Assembly: GCA_900169235.1 (NCBI GenBank)
Contig: FWCC01000009.1
Coordinates: forward strand, 62,001 to 126,000
DNA from: Zarea fungicola
Lineage: Eukaryota; Ascomycota; Sordariomycetes; Hypocreales; Cordycipitaceae
Length of the DNA: 64,000 bases
Direction of reading: 5' to 3'
Shown: piece by piece, positions 10,905 through 23,409 of the stretch
How the letters are laid out: each line of letters starts with the position of its first letter
How positions within the stretch are numbered: position 1 is the first letter of the stretch
Translations under genes and position numbers: made by a program
The notes under the pieces: model-generated
Databases searched by the model: none
Seen by the model: the letters and a program-made list of their open reading frames with translations, nothing else
What the model was told of the DNA's origin: nothing

Positions 10905-11914
10905 ATGAAGCTGTTGTGGAAGCGGCTTGTTCAATTCGTCGCGACGGACGGTCGCGTCCTACACGGCGAGCCAATCCTCCCAACTCCAGGTTTTGACCTT
11001 GGATACGTGACTCCGGAGACTAAATTACAGGTCAAGGTCATTTCAGGAGAGGATTTATATGATACTACTGGGAAGACGAAATTTACGGGGGAGGTTGCTG
11101 TTGCAAAACGGCTCTTGGGGCCGCTAGGGATGACTGCCGTCCCCATTTTACGGTGTGTTGGGCTCAACTATCGAAAGCATGGTAAGCTGCCAGCGAGACA
11201 TATTTAAATATCACATACACGCATTCTAACAGAAGGACTAGTAATAGAGGCAAAGCGAACTATGCCGCCCACCCCCTTCATCTTCTTCAAACCAAGCACC
11301 TGCGTTATCGGTCACGACGAACCAGTGCACATCCCGAAGGTTGCGCAGGACAACCAAGCAGACTACGAGGGAGAGCTTTGCTTCGTTATTGGCAAACCGG
11401 CAAAAGATGTTTCGCCGCAAGATGCGCTATCCTATATTGCTGCTTATACGTGTGGCAATGATATATCCTCCAGGAAGCTGCAGAGGGACAAGGCAGTGGC
11501 TGGGCCAGTGCCGCAATGGGGGTTCAGCAAAGGTTTTGATACATTTGCACCACTAGGGCCGTGTCTTGTATCATCGGAGGTCATTCAAGATCCCTCGAAG
11601 CTGCATCTGCAAACTCTTATTGACGGTCAGCTGCTTCAGGATGAGGGTTTGGCAGACTTGATATTTGACTGCGCTGCCATCCTCAGCTATCTGAGTCAGG
11701 GTACGACTCTGGAGCCTGGCAGTATTATCATGACTGGTACACCGGGCGGTACGTGTTTCCATATCCTATACGCATCTGTATGCAATTATTAGCTAACAGA
11801 TTACTAGGTACTGGGGCTGGTCAGATCCCGCCCCGATATCTCACACCAGGCACCGTAATGGAGGTTCGAATCTCCGGAATAGGAACACTGCGAAATAGTG
11901 TCGTCTTTGATTAA
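10905..11914 (+). CDS. Fumarylacetoacetase-family hydrolase, probable fumarylpyruvate hydrolase
   Basis: Three exons, 10905-11181, 11242-11748 and 11808-11914, give 296 aa. Both introns have a CTAAC branch point a few bases before a TAG acceptor. Choosing the downstream AG of intron 1 gives NYRKH-VIEAKRTMPPTPF, matching the family spacing. Conserved FAH features: VGLNYRKH, PFIFFKPS, DYEGELCFVIGK with the acidic metal ligands, GNDISSRKLQRD, GFDTFAPLGP and MTGTPGGTGAG. FAH enzymes cut a C-C bond in acylpyruvates. With gentisate dioxygenase in the same cluster the expected reaction is fumarylpyruvate (or maleylpyruvate) to pyruvate plus fumarate (or maleate), the last step to central metabolism. 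Confidence 0.92.
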
Positions 11915-13272
11915 GTAGGCCTTCATATAGGTTCTGCCTTTCTATTTTGTAACTATTTTTATGATTAACATAAAATAAGAATTTTCTTTCTTTAGTTATC
12001 TATAGATGAATGCAATTGATCACAATGTAGTTGGACGCTAAACGGCCAGAACACCGAGTCGGCCAATTTTGAGTGTATTTGCAAAAACCCAAATTCAACC
12101 CCGAATTAGTCAACGACACATAAATGGAAAATAAATTCAAATGACGATATATCCGAGTTGTTGTAGATTCCCTCCATACTATTGAAAATTTAAGTATTTA
12201 GAGAAGCTTGTCAAATCTACAATGTCTCTTATACGAGGTTTGCAGCGTCGCCAGCACAAAAGCCTGATCATGGAGTGAAATAACCGTCAAGTTGTCTAAA
12301 GCTTAAGAAGTCATCAAGGTTAAGATACTAGGACTGCAAGCCTTCCGCAGACAAGGCTTGGAGATTGTCAATTCTAGCTCCAGGGAGACCCCGGCCGTTT
12401 GACCTCACCAACACACAGTTCAACTGACATCTCCATGACAGAAACCAAGAGACTGTCAAAACCCCCGAGAATACAAGAGCGACGCTATGGACACCTCCGG
12501 CGTGGTGGAAACCCCCGAACTTCACCTACAACGGATGCCGAGATATCATTGTCACTCTACATATGTTGAAGTTGAGACTACCGATCAACTTTTCTAGATA
12601 AAAAGTACCACTGCACAACCGAGTAAGAACATAGTGCAGTTGACGCCAGAAGTTACAGCTAGCTACCACGACAATAAAACTCGAGGGTTTCGTTATGGTA
12701 GGTACGAACCGTAAGGAGAGTATTTTGGTGCGGGAGGAGCAATGGGGAAATTTGAAGAAATATGTCAGCTACTCCACATTTACCAATAACAGCTGATAAA
12801 CAGGGTAAATTTCAAGACTCAGCCGAATGGCCGGTCAATCAGACTTTGGCGGTTTGCCTGAGGTTCTCTCTATTGGCCACGCTGGTCGCGGCGTGTTTGG
12901 GTATCTGACTGAATTATGGCGTATATTACATGAACAAAAATACAATAAATACGATTAAAATGCTATTAAATCCCTGTCGCTATGAGGTGATTACAAATCG
13001 AAAAAACGGTATACAAGAACGCGGAGAAGCGAAGTTGCTCCGAATAATCTACCGCGCGGGTATATCGGAACCTTAGTAAATGAAGCCCTTCCGACATAGT
13101 CAGCGCTCCGTGGAAATATCGGATTAACTTGTTTGGAGGGGAAAATAAAATTGTTTATTAGCTACTATTCCCATTTGTGCCATTACACCGCATTAGTATA
13201 GTTACTCATATTGTTGTCCTCAATACCTGCTTACTCTCTGAACTTCCCAACTGCCGCAAAGCGCCACTTTCA
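11915..13272. other. Intergenic; promoter of the alcohol dehydrogenase at right end
   Basis: No supported gene. The last 250 bp before the ADH start contain several CCG/CGG elements, including a CCG-N9-CGG site at 13108-13122. Long tracts of moderate AT content otherwise. Confidence 0.5.
13108..13122 (-). promoter_or_regulatory. Candidate cluster operator CCGATATTTCCACGG
   Basis: Reverse-strand CCG-N9-CGG site about 150 bp upstream of the alcohol dehydrogenase start. It shares TCC(A/C)CGG and the 15-bp spacing with the sites at 10715 and 23298. Confidence 0.45.
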
Positions 13273-14636
13273 ATGGCTGCCAACCCAACAACTCAAACCG
13301 CGGCTTGGCTTGAGCGCCCATCTCATGGAGCAAAACTGGTGATTCGCGACGACATTCCAATCCCAGAGCCATCCGCAGATGAAGTTTTGGTTAAACTAGA
13401 GGTCAGCGGCTTTTGTCATTCAGATGTTGACAACATCAATGGCGAGACACCCATGGAAACTCATGTGCCGGGACATGAGGGTGTCGGGAGAATTGTTAAA
13501 CGTAAGTACACCTCACGCAGGATGGAATCATACATTAAAGTATATTGGGCTGATATAGAATACGGATAAAACTCGTAGTCGGCAAAGGAGTATCCAACGT
13601 GTCAATTGGCCAGAGAGTAGGTGTAAAATGGCTGTATAGCGCCTGCGGAGATTGTGTCATCTGTAGTGAAGCATATCCCTACTGTCCGTTTCAGCAAAAT
13701 GCAGGAAGGGTTAGTTGCTTTCTACTCTGCTATTTCTCGCACTTGCAGAGCATCGGTTAACACCGAGACAGAATGTACCTGGGACTTTTCAACAGTATGT
13801 TGTTACCCCAATCCGATACACAACAATAATACCGGATGGGTTGAAGCCAGAGGTGGCGGCCCCATTACTTTGTGGTAAGAAAGCAACACAAAATAGACCT
13901 ATATTAAGGGGCGAGCATCTAATCTATTGAGCAGCCGGCAATACAATGTACGCTGCAGTTGCAAAGCTCGCCAAATTCTGCAAAAAGGGAGACACAGTCG
14001 TGATATTGGGTGCAGGCGGTGGACTAGGCCATCTTGGGACCCAGATTGCCAGCACCCTCGGGTATCGCGTTATTGCGGTTGATGGAAGTGATAAGGAGGA
14101 TGTTTGCCGTGCCTGCATGGAAGCCGAGTATATTGATTTTCAGAAAGAAGATGTGAGTGGATCTAATGAATCGAGGTAAAAACCGCTGCTGACGCTAAAG
14201 GCAGACCGTTTCAAGAGTTAAGGAACTGACCGACGGTGTCGGAGCTCACGCTGTTCTTGTGACTGTAGGGTCGGAAAAGTCGTACGAGGCTGGATCGAAA
14301 ATGCTCAAGAATCTGGGAACTCTTGTATGCATCGGCATCCCCAAATTAGACTTCCATCTGCCAATTACTCCATTCGAGGTGATAGTCAGAGGTAACGCTC
14401 AGCTTCTATCACATAACTCAATTATTCTGACTGTACAACATCCAGGGATCAATATTATAGGCACCACCTGCATTGCTGGAGACGAGAATGACGTGCAGGC
14501 ACTGCTGCAATTGGCATTGTTAGGTAAAATTATCCCCTTGGTTCAAGTTTTTGAGTTTTCAGAGGTAAACGCAATCAAAGAGAAGCTGGAGAGTTTCCAA
14601 ATCAGGGGTAGAGCAGTTGTCAAGATTCCAGAGTAA
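13273..14636 (+). CDS. Zinc-containing medium-chain alcohol dehydrogenase
   Basis: Six exons, 13273-13501, 13579-13709, 13772-13874, 13935-14152, 14205-14391 and 14446-14636, give 352 aa, the classic ADH length. All junction phases agree. The fifth intron (54 nt) is in frame and is removed because VIVRG-INIIGT is then contiguous. Catalytic zinc ligands are Cys48 (FCHSD), His68 (PGHEG) and Cys154 (PLLCAG). Structural zinc cysteines 99, 102, 105 and 112 are present, the last spacing one residue shorter than in yeast ADH1. The Rossmann motif is GAGGGLGHLG. It oxidises an alcohol to an aldehyde with NAD. In this cluster a hydroxybenzyl alcohol handed to the aldehyde dehydrogenase at 21555 is likely (inference). 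Confidence 0.92.
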
Positions 14637-15871
14637 ATGAAGATGAACTGATATTTTGCTTTAATTTTACATGTAACGGTCTCGACTGAGTATATTGACA
14701 ACTAGCTGAGCGACTACTACGACCATCTTAAGGTAAGGGAAAGACAGGAAAAGGGGAAGTGTAGAGGGCGACTGATGCGGTAGACAGACACGACTTAGTA
14801 GGAGTGATGTATCTGTAACTGGGCCGCATCAACGGAGACGCGACAGCGTCGACACTGAGCACCCGCCAGAGTAAGGGTTCTTCCATCCGAAGCATCTTAT
14901 TGAATTTCGGACCTCGCATTCCCCGCATGTTGTCAACTCTGTTCAGAATAATGTTAGCGTTAGGGTCTAGGCCGGTTATTAGACCCGTCATGTTAGCTCA
15001 CTGGTAATGGAAGGCTCTGGTTCGTATCACTATCTTCTACTGCATTATGGTGGGGGGATGAAGCCTGCAAATTATAGAAGCGGAGCTAGAACAGTGCGGG
15101 TGGTATGCTGCCCTCCAGCGTCGGATCTTTGGAGATCGTTTTTAATTAACTAACTTAGTGCCATGGGTTGGTTTTCTGTGCTTAGTCTTTGCGTCGGGTA
15201 CATGTACCCGTTGCTCGGACGCGGACTACTCCAATTGGCTGCACAAATCGGGTAGAGATATAGTATAAGAAAATGGTATTATTATACATAACTAATATTA
15301 ATATTAATATGAAAGATTAATATCAGATTATCATTTAAGAAGTTTCATCGCGTTTCTCGTGCGAGCCTGGCTGCTGCCCAGCCGAGTTAGGGCGAGTCAA
15401 TGCAGCCATGCTGTTGGAATAAAAGAACTGCGGCTATGAGACCATCGCTGTGGTTCGATGAATGGATCCTGGTGTGCAGTCTTGTCGGTTATCTGGATCA
15501 CGTCGAGTTTGTCCTCGAGCTATGGCTCGCTTGGGCAGTTTGAGCATCATTGGTTCTTTAGGTTCTTTAGGTTGTTTTGTGTTTGCTTTAGCTTCTAGGT
15601 TATGGATTCTATGCTGAAGTTGGGGCTCGTCTGTGATGGCCCGGTCAGCCCCCGTTCCAGCACCATTTGGGTGCCAGTTGGTCTACGTTATGAAGCCGAG
15701 GTGGCTGAGCTCGAGAATCTAGGTCGACCACCTACCATCCAACTGGGTAAATGATGATCAATTCGACTACGAGGGAGGCCCAAGTTTGTTGTATTGGTTG
15801 ATTGTGTACTCTGGTCGGAGTTGGAGCTGCTTTGGGGACGGTTTTACTAGTGGTGCTTGCGCTTTGCTTCT
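14637..15871. other. Intergenic, 3' regions of convergent genes
   Basis: No supported gene. Contains a perfect CGG-N10-CCG semi-palindrome at 15195-15210 and a short AT-rich tract at 15255-15330. Confidence 0.5.
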
Positions 15872-18837
15872 TCAAAAGGTTTCAGGCCCGTTCTGATAAT
15901 TGCCTATAAAGTCCGCAATAAAATCAAAATTATCTTCCGTCAAGAATTCTCCCAATTCTAGACCTAGAGGCGACGGATATGCGCCAGTTGAACTGAACAA
16001 ACCGACGAGATCTGCTGTGGATAGGTCTCCTGTAAGTTCAGGCAGTGGCATTGCGGGACTGGATACCGGCAATATTGCACCTAACACCAAGCGATTAGCT
16101 ATCTAAATTTAAGTAAGGTTCACACGTGGGTTTTAAAAATACCTGAGCCCTTGGTGATCCGGATTAGTGCTTGAAGATATTTGCGGCATCTCTCTACCAG
16201 CCGTACACCACCTCCCACATTCTCAAGGGCTTCATCAGCAAGGTTGAGGTTTTCCCTTAGCGAGTCCCACGGCAACATGCTGCCAAAGTTACTCAGATGG
16301 GAACTCCCATGTATAACGAGGCCTGATATGACTATTAAGGATGCATTGAAGGCTATCACAGGCTTTGCGTTAGTGTCTTGCTGGTCGACAGAGTGTAGAA
16401 TTACAGTGCACTTACTGTAATAAGAAGAGAACCACCAGGCGCCTAACAGGTTTGATCTCTTGCCGGTGCGGTAAATTATGGATATAATGTTGGAAGCTGA
16501 CTCAAGGCAAGCCTGCAGACTCCCAATGCCGAATTGGGTGAGGAGTTGTTTGTCGAGAAGGCTAGTCGGCTGGTAGTTGTTGCGGATCAAGCCGAGAAAC
16601 TTTACGAGGACCTGACGATGCAGAAGAACTCTCACATTAAGATATCGGAGGGTCAGTATGACGGTTAGTCGTTTGAAAGGATTAGCGATGATGCTTTCTC
16701 CCGACCAAATAGAGAGCACGTCCAACGACGGCTGGAGCGCAAGATGTGATGGAAGACAGTTCCTCCAGCCCAACAACTTATTTTCCAGCTTGATACAGTT
16801 GACTAGGGATTCTGAGAGCGCTGGCGGCGAGGAAAAAGCAAGATTGTTACCGTAAATGCTAGCAATGATCTCTCCAAGAATACGATACAATTCGCTGCGA
16901 GCTCTCTGTTAGCTTACGAGCTATGGTAGGATCATGACATTATTAGGGCTGATGGTACATGGTAGCAATAAAGAACGATACAGTGGACGTGTTATTTTCG
17001 ACCACTGCACTTGTCATGAAAGATAAACCACTGAGCTTGTCAAGGTCTATATTGATAGGTAAATCAACATTCACAAATTCGTTTGGAATGGCCGGCGGGC
17101 GCCCAAAGGTCATACTTAGGGTTCTGAGACGATAAGAGTGGGATAAAGTCAGAAGTGCGTCTAGGTACATTTATGACAGTTGGCTTACCGATCTACAATG
17201 ATGCAACCAAACCAAGTTCGTTTACGTATTTCTCGTTCTAGAGGCGTGAAGCGGGAGGATGCGCCATCGGTATGCAACCCAAGCTGGAGCGCCGCTTTTA
17301 CCGCCAGCCCATGGCAGTTCCAAGTTTGCGTAGATTTCTGCGTTCCCTGGAGATATTGGGTCATAAGTAGTAAGTATTGCACTATCTGCCGTTAGCATAC
17401 AAATCTGAATTCATGTCGAATGTGGGGGTGTTGGTTGGATATACCAATCTCGATGTTAGCTGCTTTAAGGGCAACGTTGCCTGCCAGCGCTTGCGCCCTA
17501 GCGCAAAATACCTGTGACGCAGCTGTATTCTGCTCAATTGGCAGGTCTGGCCCAGAACTGACGCAGGTAGCAAAGGCGAATATCAAGTTAAGCAGACACA
17601 GCCACGAACGTCTGACTGACGAAAAGTTTCTCTGCTTTGCCTCGGTGAAGGTATTGATGATGGACTGTTGGTGGATATATGGGAAGAGCATCCCCGTGTC
17701 GGAAAAGAAGAGCTGGATTAAATGAAGCACGTCACCTTCGGGTGGCAGGGCCAGCATATCGGCGGTGTAGATAATTTGATGATGGAGCGAACCGCTACCT
17801 CCAATGGGACTCGCCGGTTGGGAAAGGCTAATAAGGCTTCCTTGCAGCGTCGTACTATCCAGAGAGTTGCATGTAGCTGGAATGGTTCCTGGGGCGGCTG
17901 CGGCTGCGATGGCCCTCGTCAACTGGCCAATAAAAGCGGTGTTGGAGGATGGACCTGTGTTGAGACGTCAGCTTGGCGGCCAGGGTTAAACAAGGGAGAG
18001 TGCGCGGCATGTTCTTGGTTCGCCTTACCGAAGAAGCCAGAATCCTGCTCATCTGCAAAGTTGGTTGTTCCCATTCCGTCAATGGTGTCGTCAGGAAGTG
18101 GCTGACCTTGGTGTTCCGCCGCACCAGCCGCTGTCTCATTCATTCCGGAAAGGTCTGCTTCCAGCCCAACAAGGATGGAGTTGTGAGGAGTATGATCAAC
18201 TGGTGATGGCAGCAAGTGATGGATGCTATCTGAGGGTAACTTGCGAGTCTGTTCCAAGAGCACCCGCAGCGTCTCTTCGATAGAGTTCAGCCTCCCTTCC
18301 AATTGCTGAGTAGAAGCTTGTCTATCGGCTCGGAGGAGCCGCGCCCCTGCTGTTAGTTTTCGCCATCTTTGATGCAGGCTGGGCAAGTACTTTGTGATGG
18401 ATACTAACCCGATTCCCGGCGCGACAGCAGGCAGCTGGTATTCGCATTCGAAACCCATCTCGATGCAAACGCCGCATTTCGGTTTGGATCCATTACACTG
18501 GGATCGTGTAACACGTCAGTATGTTGGTATTGGTTCCGAACAGATACAGCGTATGGATCGGGAAAGAGTAGAACGAGTCCCGGCCGGCACATACCCGTGA
18601 TTTTCGAGCTCTAGGATAGCAAAACGCATCCGTTAGCAGTGTGCCAGATGTAGCTGGCGCTGGAGATGGAGAGGCAGCGGGGGTACCTTACCGACAACTA
18701 TTGCAGGCCAAAGCTGTGCGCTGGCGCTTAAAGGTTCCTTGCTTCTGCTTATTCTCCTCGGCATGATTTGTGGGAGTTGGGCGTTTTTTGTCTGTGTTTG
18801 CACCGCTATTGACGCTCAAGCTCTCAGCTGGCGCCAT
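15872..18837 (-). CDS. Zn2Cys6 fungal transcription factor, probable cluster regulator
   Basis: Eight exons read on the minus strand: 18837-18692, 18610-18595, 18497-18029, 17954-17445, 17381-17189, 17123-16959, 16894-16143 and 16098-15872, about 825 aa. The zinc cluster is split by two introns and reads C-x2-C-x6-C-x6-C-x2-C-x6-C (Cys45, 48, 55, 62, 65, 72) with the basic RARKSR loop. A coiled-coil-like QLEGRLNSIEETLRVLLEQ follows. The fungal transcription-factor middle-homology domain is clear: TWNCHGLAVKAALQLGLH, RKRTWFGCIIVDR, TLSMTFGRPPAIP. A further in-frame intron of about 60 nt may exist near 18340-18405. The last intron is only 44 nt, so that junction is less certain. Its place among the pathway genes makes it the best candidate to bind the CCG-N9-CGG sites. 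Confidence 0.85.
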
Positions 18838-20395
18838 GATGTGAACGATGTGGAAGTCTGAAGTTAAGCAGGATAGTAAGCCCTAACCTTTTATGGTCTT
18901 TCCTCCTTCTTTTTAGTTCTTCTTTTGCTTTCGTCTATTTTATTAAAACAGCAACTATCAGTCTGGAAATCGGATTGTCGTCTATTGGAGCAGATACTAA
19001 GATAACAGACGACCAGGTTGGGGACCCCATGGATGGACATGTTATATACAGTGCCAAGTATGGCAGGAAGGGGCATGGGTGGCGTTCAGCCCCCAACCGA
19101 ATGTAAAAAGCACTGACCAATACGTCAAACATCTCACTAGAGCACTGGGTTAGCCTGAATTGCCTGACTTCCCGATTTCTCCACCGCTGAGCTGTAACCA
19201 ACCAAGAGACCGAGTGACGGCATTCCGAGGGCCAGCACCAAGCAAAGAGTATAACCATGTAAGGTAATAGCGACTGAAGCTGGGGTTTGCGTCCCATAAT
19301 TACATCTTCTCCTACATCAACAAACGGAGCTAGGCTGCAACCTTAACGCATCTCATAAATCCCCATAAGAGTAATTGCTAATAAGGCCCCTTCCAACTTG
19401 AGCGTTACGTTTCAATTACGACGACGCTTGCAGTTGGGTGGCGAGAGGACCCCTTCGCTAGTAAGCAAATAAAATCTCAACCACTAACAACCCAATATTA
19501 ATTAATATTAACGCGGTTCACTGGGGGAGTGTCCCACACGGGTGATCGCCTCACCTCGCGTCATTTTTTTTTAATTCATCAACTTTAATCCGCAATACCA
19601 CAATGACGAGAGATGGGAAATAAGTCAAAAGAAGCTGATGTCATCTCTGCTGTCGGAAGCTTTATTATGAAATCACCTTGTGCGGGCAGCGGTGCGATAG
19701 TCTCGCCTGCTCTGGTCAGCATACCCTTCTTATTTAACTGGCAAGGACGAGCACAGTAGCCTGCAGGCTGTTGGTATGGTGAAGCCTTTAGTATTCGAAT
19801 ATTTGTAAACCTATGCGAACTGGTGATACGGCCGTCATCTCGCTAACCTTTGCTTCCCATTCTCCACGACGGGATGGGCTGAAGCCAATTAGCGCGCCAG
19901 TCCGAGCCCCTGGCGACATGCGGGGAATGGGTATTGATTGCTAAGGGTCAATTAACCTGTATCTTGTTGTGGGGTCCGGATTTAGCATGGGTATCTCATC
20001 TGTAACTCCGGATTGGATGAATCCGGGTACTTGCTCCCGTAATACAAACACGCTACTATCCCTAGCTTTCTTGGGAGCTAGTTCAAAGCTGACGCAAGTT
20101 CATAATAGATTAGAGCTGGTATTCAGACCCCCCCCCCCCCCCCCCCCCTCCAATTCCGCAAAGCTGCTACGGCGGTGGAGTGTCCTTGACGAGCTTGGTG
20201 ATCAAGTGGTCCAGCCAGACAGCGTAGCCTTTCGTCGATGGCAGCCAGGCTAGGTCATTGGCTTCAGGGATCTGTTTATTGAGTTCAGCAACACGTTTGG
20301 CTCGCCGTACTACGTTGTTCATCTCGCTAACATCTATTTTACGCTGCTGAAGCGAGCCAATGCGCTGGGCGTTAAAGTTCATCTTGGCATCAAGG

Positions 20396-20512
20396 TGTCA
20401 CGACTCATGTCGCGTTACNNTAGAGAGGACTTCCTCCTCTCTAGTGATCAATAGAGTCATTATTATCAACATAAAGCTATCTTCTAGCTATATTCTTGCT
20501 ATCTATCCCACC
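20396..20512 (+). repeat. Solo LTR, copy 2, with internal assembly gap
   Basis: Starts TGTCACGACTCATGTCGCG and ends near TATCCCACCA. It matches copies at 1860-2039 and 27437-27600. NN at 20419-20420 replaces about 50-70 bp present in the other copies (the GATAAAAGGCGAGATAAC part), so the gap is a collapsed piece of the repeat. The hairpin GAGAGGACTTCCTCCTCTC is retained. Confidence 0.7.
20419..20420. other. Assembly gap placeholder (NN)
   Basis: Two undetermined bases inside a repeat, a probable contig or scaffold join. Confidence 0.9.
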
Positions 20513-21554
20513 ACCATCTTTATGCTTGCCACAGAGTCCTTGACATATCCTCATCACTGGAGAAGCCCAGGTTCAACATTTGGTAAGTATTGCGCTTTAT
20601 TTATCTTGTCTGCATTGTCAACCCATTCTAGCGGAAAGTGTTGGGTGGGTAACGAAAAACATGCCATGGTATACACGATTGCTTCTGGGAATGCTCTCAA
20701 CCTAGTTTTGTCATACATTGACGGCAATGACCCGGCAACATGGCCATGAGGGCTGACATCGAGGGCAGACACTTATTAACAAGCCCAAACCAGTTGTCAA
20801 ATCCTTAGATACAAATGTGGGTGTACGGTACGGCGCTGAGAAGGTGATGCCGCGTCGCTAGTAGATGTGATGATGGCGTTTTATGGCACTTGCCTTTAGA
20901 TTCATTCCTACGGGTGCTTCCTGAAGCACGTCGCCAAGTCGGGTATTGTTGGGCTGATGCGGCAAGATGGGGGGATTAAAGTCCTGGCTGGAAAAGATTT
21001 CTGCCTTTGTGGCACCGCTGCCCATTTTCCTGCCAAGACGGGCTGCTGCTATTATCTTGTCGGAAGGATTGATGACAATGGCTGGCTAAAAAGGTTGATT
21101 TGAGTACTGATTGGCCTTTGTTGTGAGTTCTCGTCTTCTGTTTTGTAAAGAATTGGAGTATCGCCAACTAGACTAGTACAATTACCTGTGATAGTACTAT
21201 AAATAATGAGACTTAAATAAATCATCTCTTTCCCCAGCTAGATCCCAATATGACTATAAGGCACTTCAGATGATAGTTTAAAGCTTAATCGAGTATTTAG
21301 GTTCTACCTCCCCCTGCGTTTCGACGACCCAGTGCAGTGGTGGATGTCAGAGCAAGCATCATTTCCAACCCTTTGTAAGCTAGCCTTGGATGTATGCAAT
21401 TTACGCGATTGCTGCTGATTGCGAGAGAACATTCAGGTTGGCTAAGCGGGTTTATCATCATAGAGGCTACCGAACCAAGATTTGCAAAATATTATTGGAT
21501 GTATAACTATTCACCTAAAACCGTAAACCAATTATGCTTGATTGACAGAGCACC

Positions 21555-23039
21555 TTAGTGAGCGCCAAATGAGTTCCCGGTTGTTGTTTCTACTGGCTCG
21601 TGAATGGTTATCGTTTTCTCAATTAGGAATTCTCTTAAAGCAAACTTTCCATTATTTCGGCCCCATCCGCTTCCTTTGGTGCCACCAATTGGGATGGCGG
21701 CCTCGTCATATTCGGTAATTGTTCCAATATGCACCTGGCCAGCCTCAATTTGCTTAGCTACGCGAAGCGCCGCAAAGACATCGCGACTATGGACTGCAGC
21801 GTTAAGGCCATAGTCGGTATCGTTAGCAACACTAACTGCTTCATCTTCATCCTTAACAATAATAAGGATCGAGGCTGCAGAGAAGATTTCCTCCCTTAAA
21901 AGATCATCATTAGGATCTACACCGGTAATAATAGTAGGAGTGAGCGAGGTACCTGACTCGTCAAGACTCCCGTCTCCCACTACAAACTTGGCCCCAGCCC
22001 TGTGAGCATTCTGAAGCATATAGTACGCCCGTTCAGCTTGCGCTCTGGTAACAGAACGGCCAGCACCATTGGGATAAGTATTAATGATTTGCTTGCGCAG
22101 CTCTTCCACCAGCGTTTCAGCAGCTTCGGCGACCACGATGATCCTATCCGTAGACATGCAAATCTGGCCATGATGCATGAAGGCCCCATGGATAATCTTA
22201 GAGGCCGCAAGGGCTATGTCGGCATCTTTGAGGACAATAGCTGGCGCTTTCCCACCTAGTTCCATTAATACTGGCTTAAGGTACTTGGACGCAACCTGGC
22301 CAATAATTTTACCAACTGCAGCGCTTCCAGTAAACTCAATCTTTCTGATAGCACGATGAGCGATAAGGGCCTCGGTAATAGCAGGTGAGTCCTCTCTTGA
22401 GGTCTGCAGGACATTTACTAGTCCTGTAGGGATTCCAGCATCCTCAAATGCCTCAACAACAGAATGATGAACTAATGGCGATAACTCAGAGGCCTTAAGC
22501 ACGACTGAGCATCCCGCTCCAATTGGCCCGGCCAATGCGCGACCAGAGAGGATCATGCTTGCGTTCCAGGGACTAATAGCGAGTACTGGCCCAACAGGCT
22601 CATGATAGACTAATGCTAGAGCGTTTGCTGTCTCCACAGGCGGCATTTGTCCCGTCGTCGCTTGAGAAATATTTGAGGCAATCTCGCGGAGGCAGTTTCT
22701 TAACAGCGTAACATTAAAATTGGCCCATGATTCGGGACACGATGTCTCAAGAACCTGAATCTCGATGAACTTAGCCCGTCTCGATTCAATAATTTCAGCA
22801 GTTCTAAGAAGCAAGTCACGTCGAGTCGTATACGTGGAATGCCTCCATTTCTTAAATGCTTCGTATGCGCTCTCCGCTGCTTGTATTGCTTGTGCCGCAG
22901 TTGCACTTTGCGCGTAATGTACAACCTTGCCCTGTGCGGAGGAGACAACAGGAATGAGGCATGAGTGGTCTATGGGCTGAGGAGAACCATTGATTTTGAT
23001 AGGAAGAACATTTTCAGAGATGCCCTGGATGAATGACAT
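21555..23039 (-). CDS. Aldehyde dehydrogenase, salicylaldehyde/vanillin dehydrogenase type
   Basis: Single exon, 494 aa, full length for the family. Oxidises an aromatic aldehyde to the acid with NAD(P). Catalytic residues are visible: Asn159 in SPWNAS, Glu260 in LMELGGK and nucleophile Cys294 in HGQICMSTDR. The coenzyme-site FTGS is at 237-240. The GQICMSTDR context and the AIPIGGTKGSGWGR C-terminal loop resemble bacterial and fungal salicylaldehyde or vanillin dehydrogenases rather than general ALDH. Divergent from gentisate dioxygenase with 530 bp between. Likely converts the product of the cluster alcohol dehydrogenase to a hydroxybenzoate that leads to gentisate; the exact substrate is not visible. 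Confidence 0.93.
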   Translation of the reverse strand: MSFIQGISENVLPIKINGSPQPIDHSCLIPVVSSAQGKVVHYAQSATAAQAIQAAESAYEAFKKWRHSTYTTRRDLLLRTAEIIESRRAKFIEIQVLETSCPESWANFNVTLLRNCLREIASNISQATTGQMPPVETANALALVYHEPVGPVLAISPWNASMILSGRALAGPIGAGCSVVLKASELSPLVHHSVVEAFEDAGIPTGLVNVLQTSREDSPAITEALIAHRAIRKIEFTGSAAVGKIIGQVASKYLKPVLMELGGKAPAIVLKDADIALAASKIIHGAFMHHGQICMSTDRIIVVAEAAETLVEELRKQIINTYPNGAGRSVTRAQAERAYYMLQNAHRAGAKFVVGDGSLDESGTSLTPTIITGVDPNDDLLREEIFSAASILIIVKDEDEAVSVANDTDYGLNAAVHSRDVFAALRVAKQIEAGQVHIGTITEYDEAAIPIGGTKGSGWGRNNGKFALREFLIEKTITIHEPVETTTGNSFGAH

Positions 23040-23224
23040 GATGTAGTGCTGACTTCAAAGAATGTTGTATATGGTTTCGTGTGAGGTAAGGGAGTAGATA
23101 CTATTGCATATAGTTGTATATATATTAAGAAAACCAAGTTCTTTTATATTTCGGCATACAGTTGAGCGTAGGATAAGGAGGGTAGTAAGACTTCCACCAG
23201 AGCCCATTATTTTCTGAATATTCT

Positions 23225-23239
23225 CCGGGGCTATTGCGG
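23225..23239 (-). promoter_or_regulatory. Candidate cluster operator CCGCAATAGCCCCGG
   Basis: CCG-N9-CGG on the minus strand. One base differs from the copy at 23410-23424. Confidence 0.55.
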
Positions 23240-23297
23240 AATATCTTACGGATATAACGCATACAAGATCCGTCCAATGAGGTTACATTGGACCGAC

Positions 23298-23312
23298 CCG
23301 AAGCTTCCCCGG
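23298..23312 (+). promoter_or_regulatory. Candidate cluster operator CCGAAGCTTCCCCGG
   Basis: Exact copy of the 15-mer at 10715-10729. Confidence 0.55.
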
Positions 23313-23409
23313 CTAATAACCACGCACATCGATAAACAGATGTATTGCTCGTCCAAACTGCTGCAAACTACCATTGCAGTCAATGACTATCTTTTTGCGA
23401 GAACCTTGT

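Larger units (their letters stand above)
18838..21554. other. Intergenic with LTR fragment, poly-C tract and assembly gap
   Basis: No supported gene. Notable items are a perfect CGG-N10-CCG site at 20024-20039, a run of 21 C at 20128-20148, and the gapped solo LTR at 20396-20512. A short minus-strand open frame at 20167-20382 is not recognisable. Confidence 0.5.

Noticed and set aside
20128..20148. Run of 21 C as a functional element
   Set aside because: Simple homopolymer; likely slippage or assembly feature near a gap.
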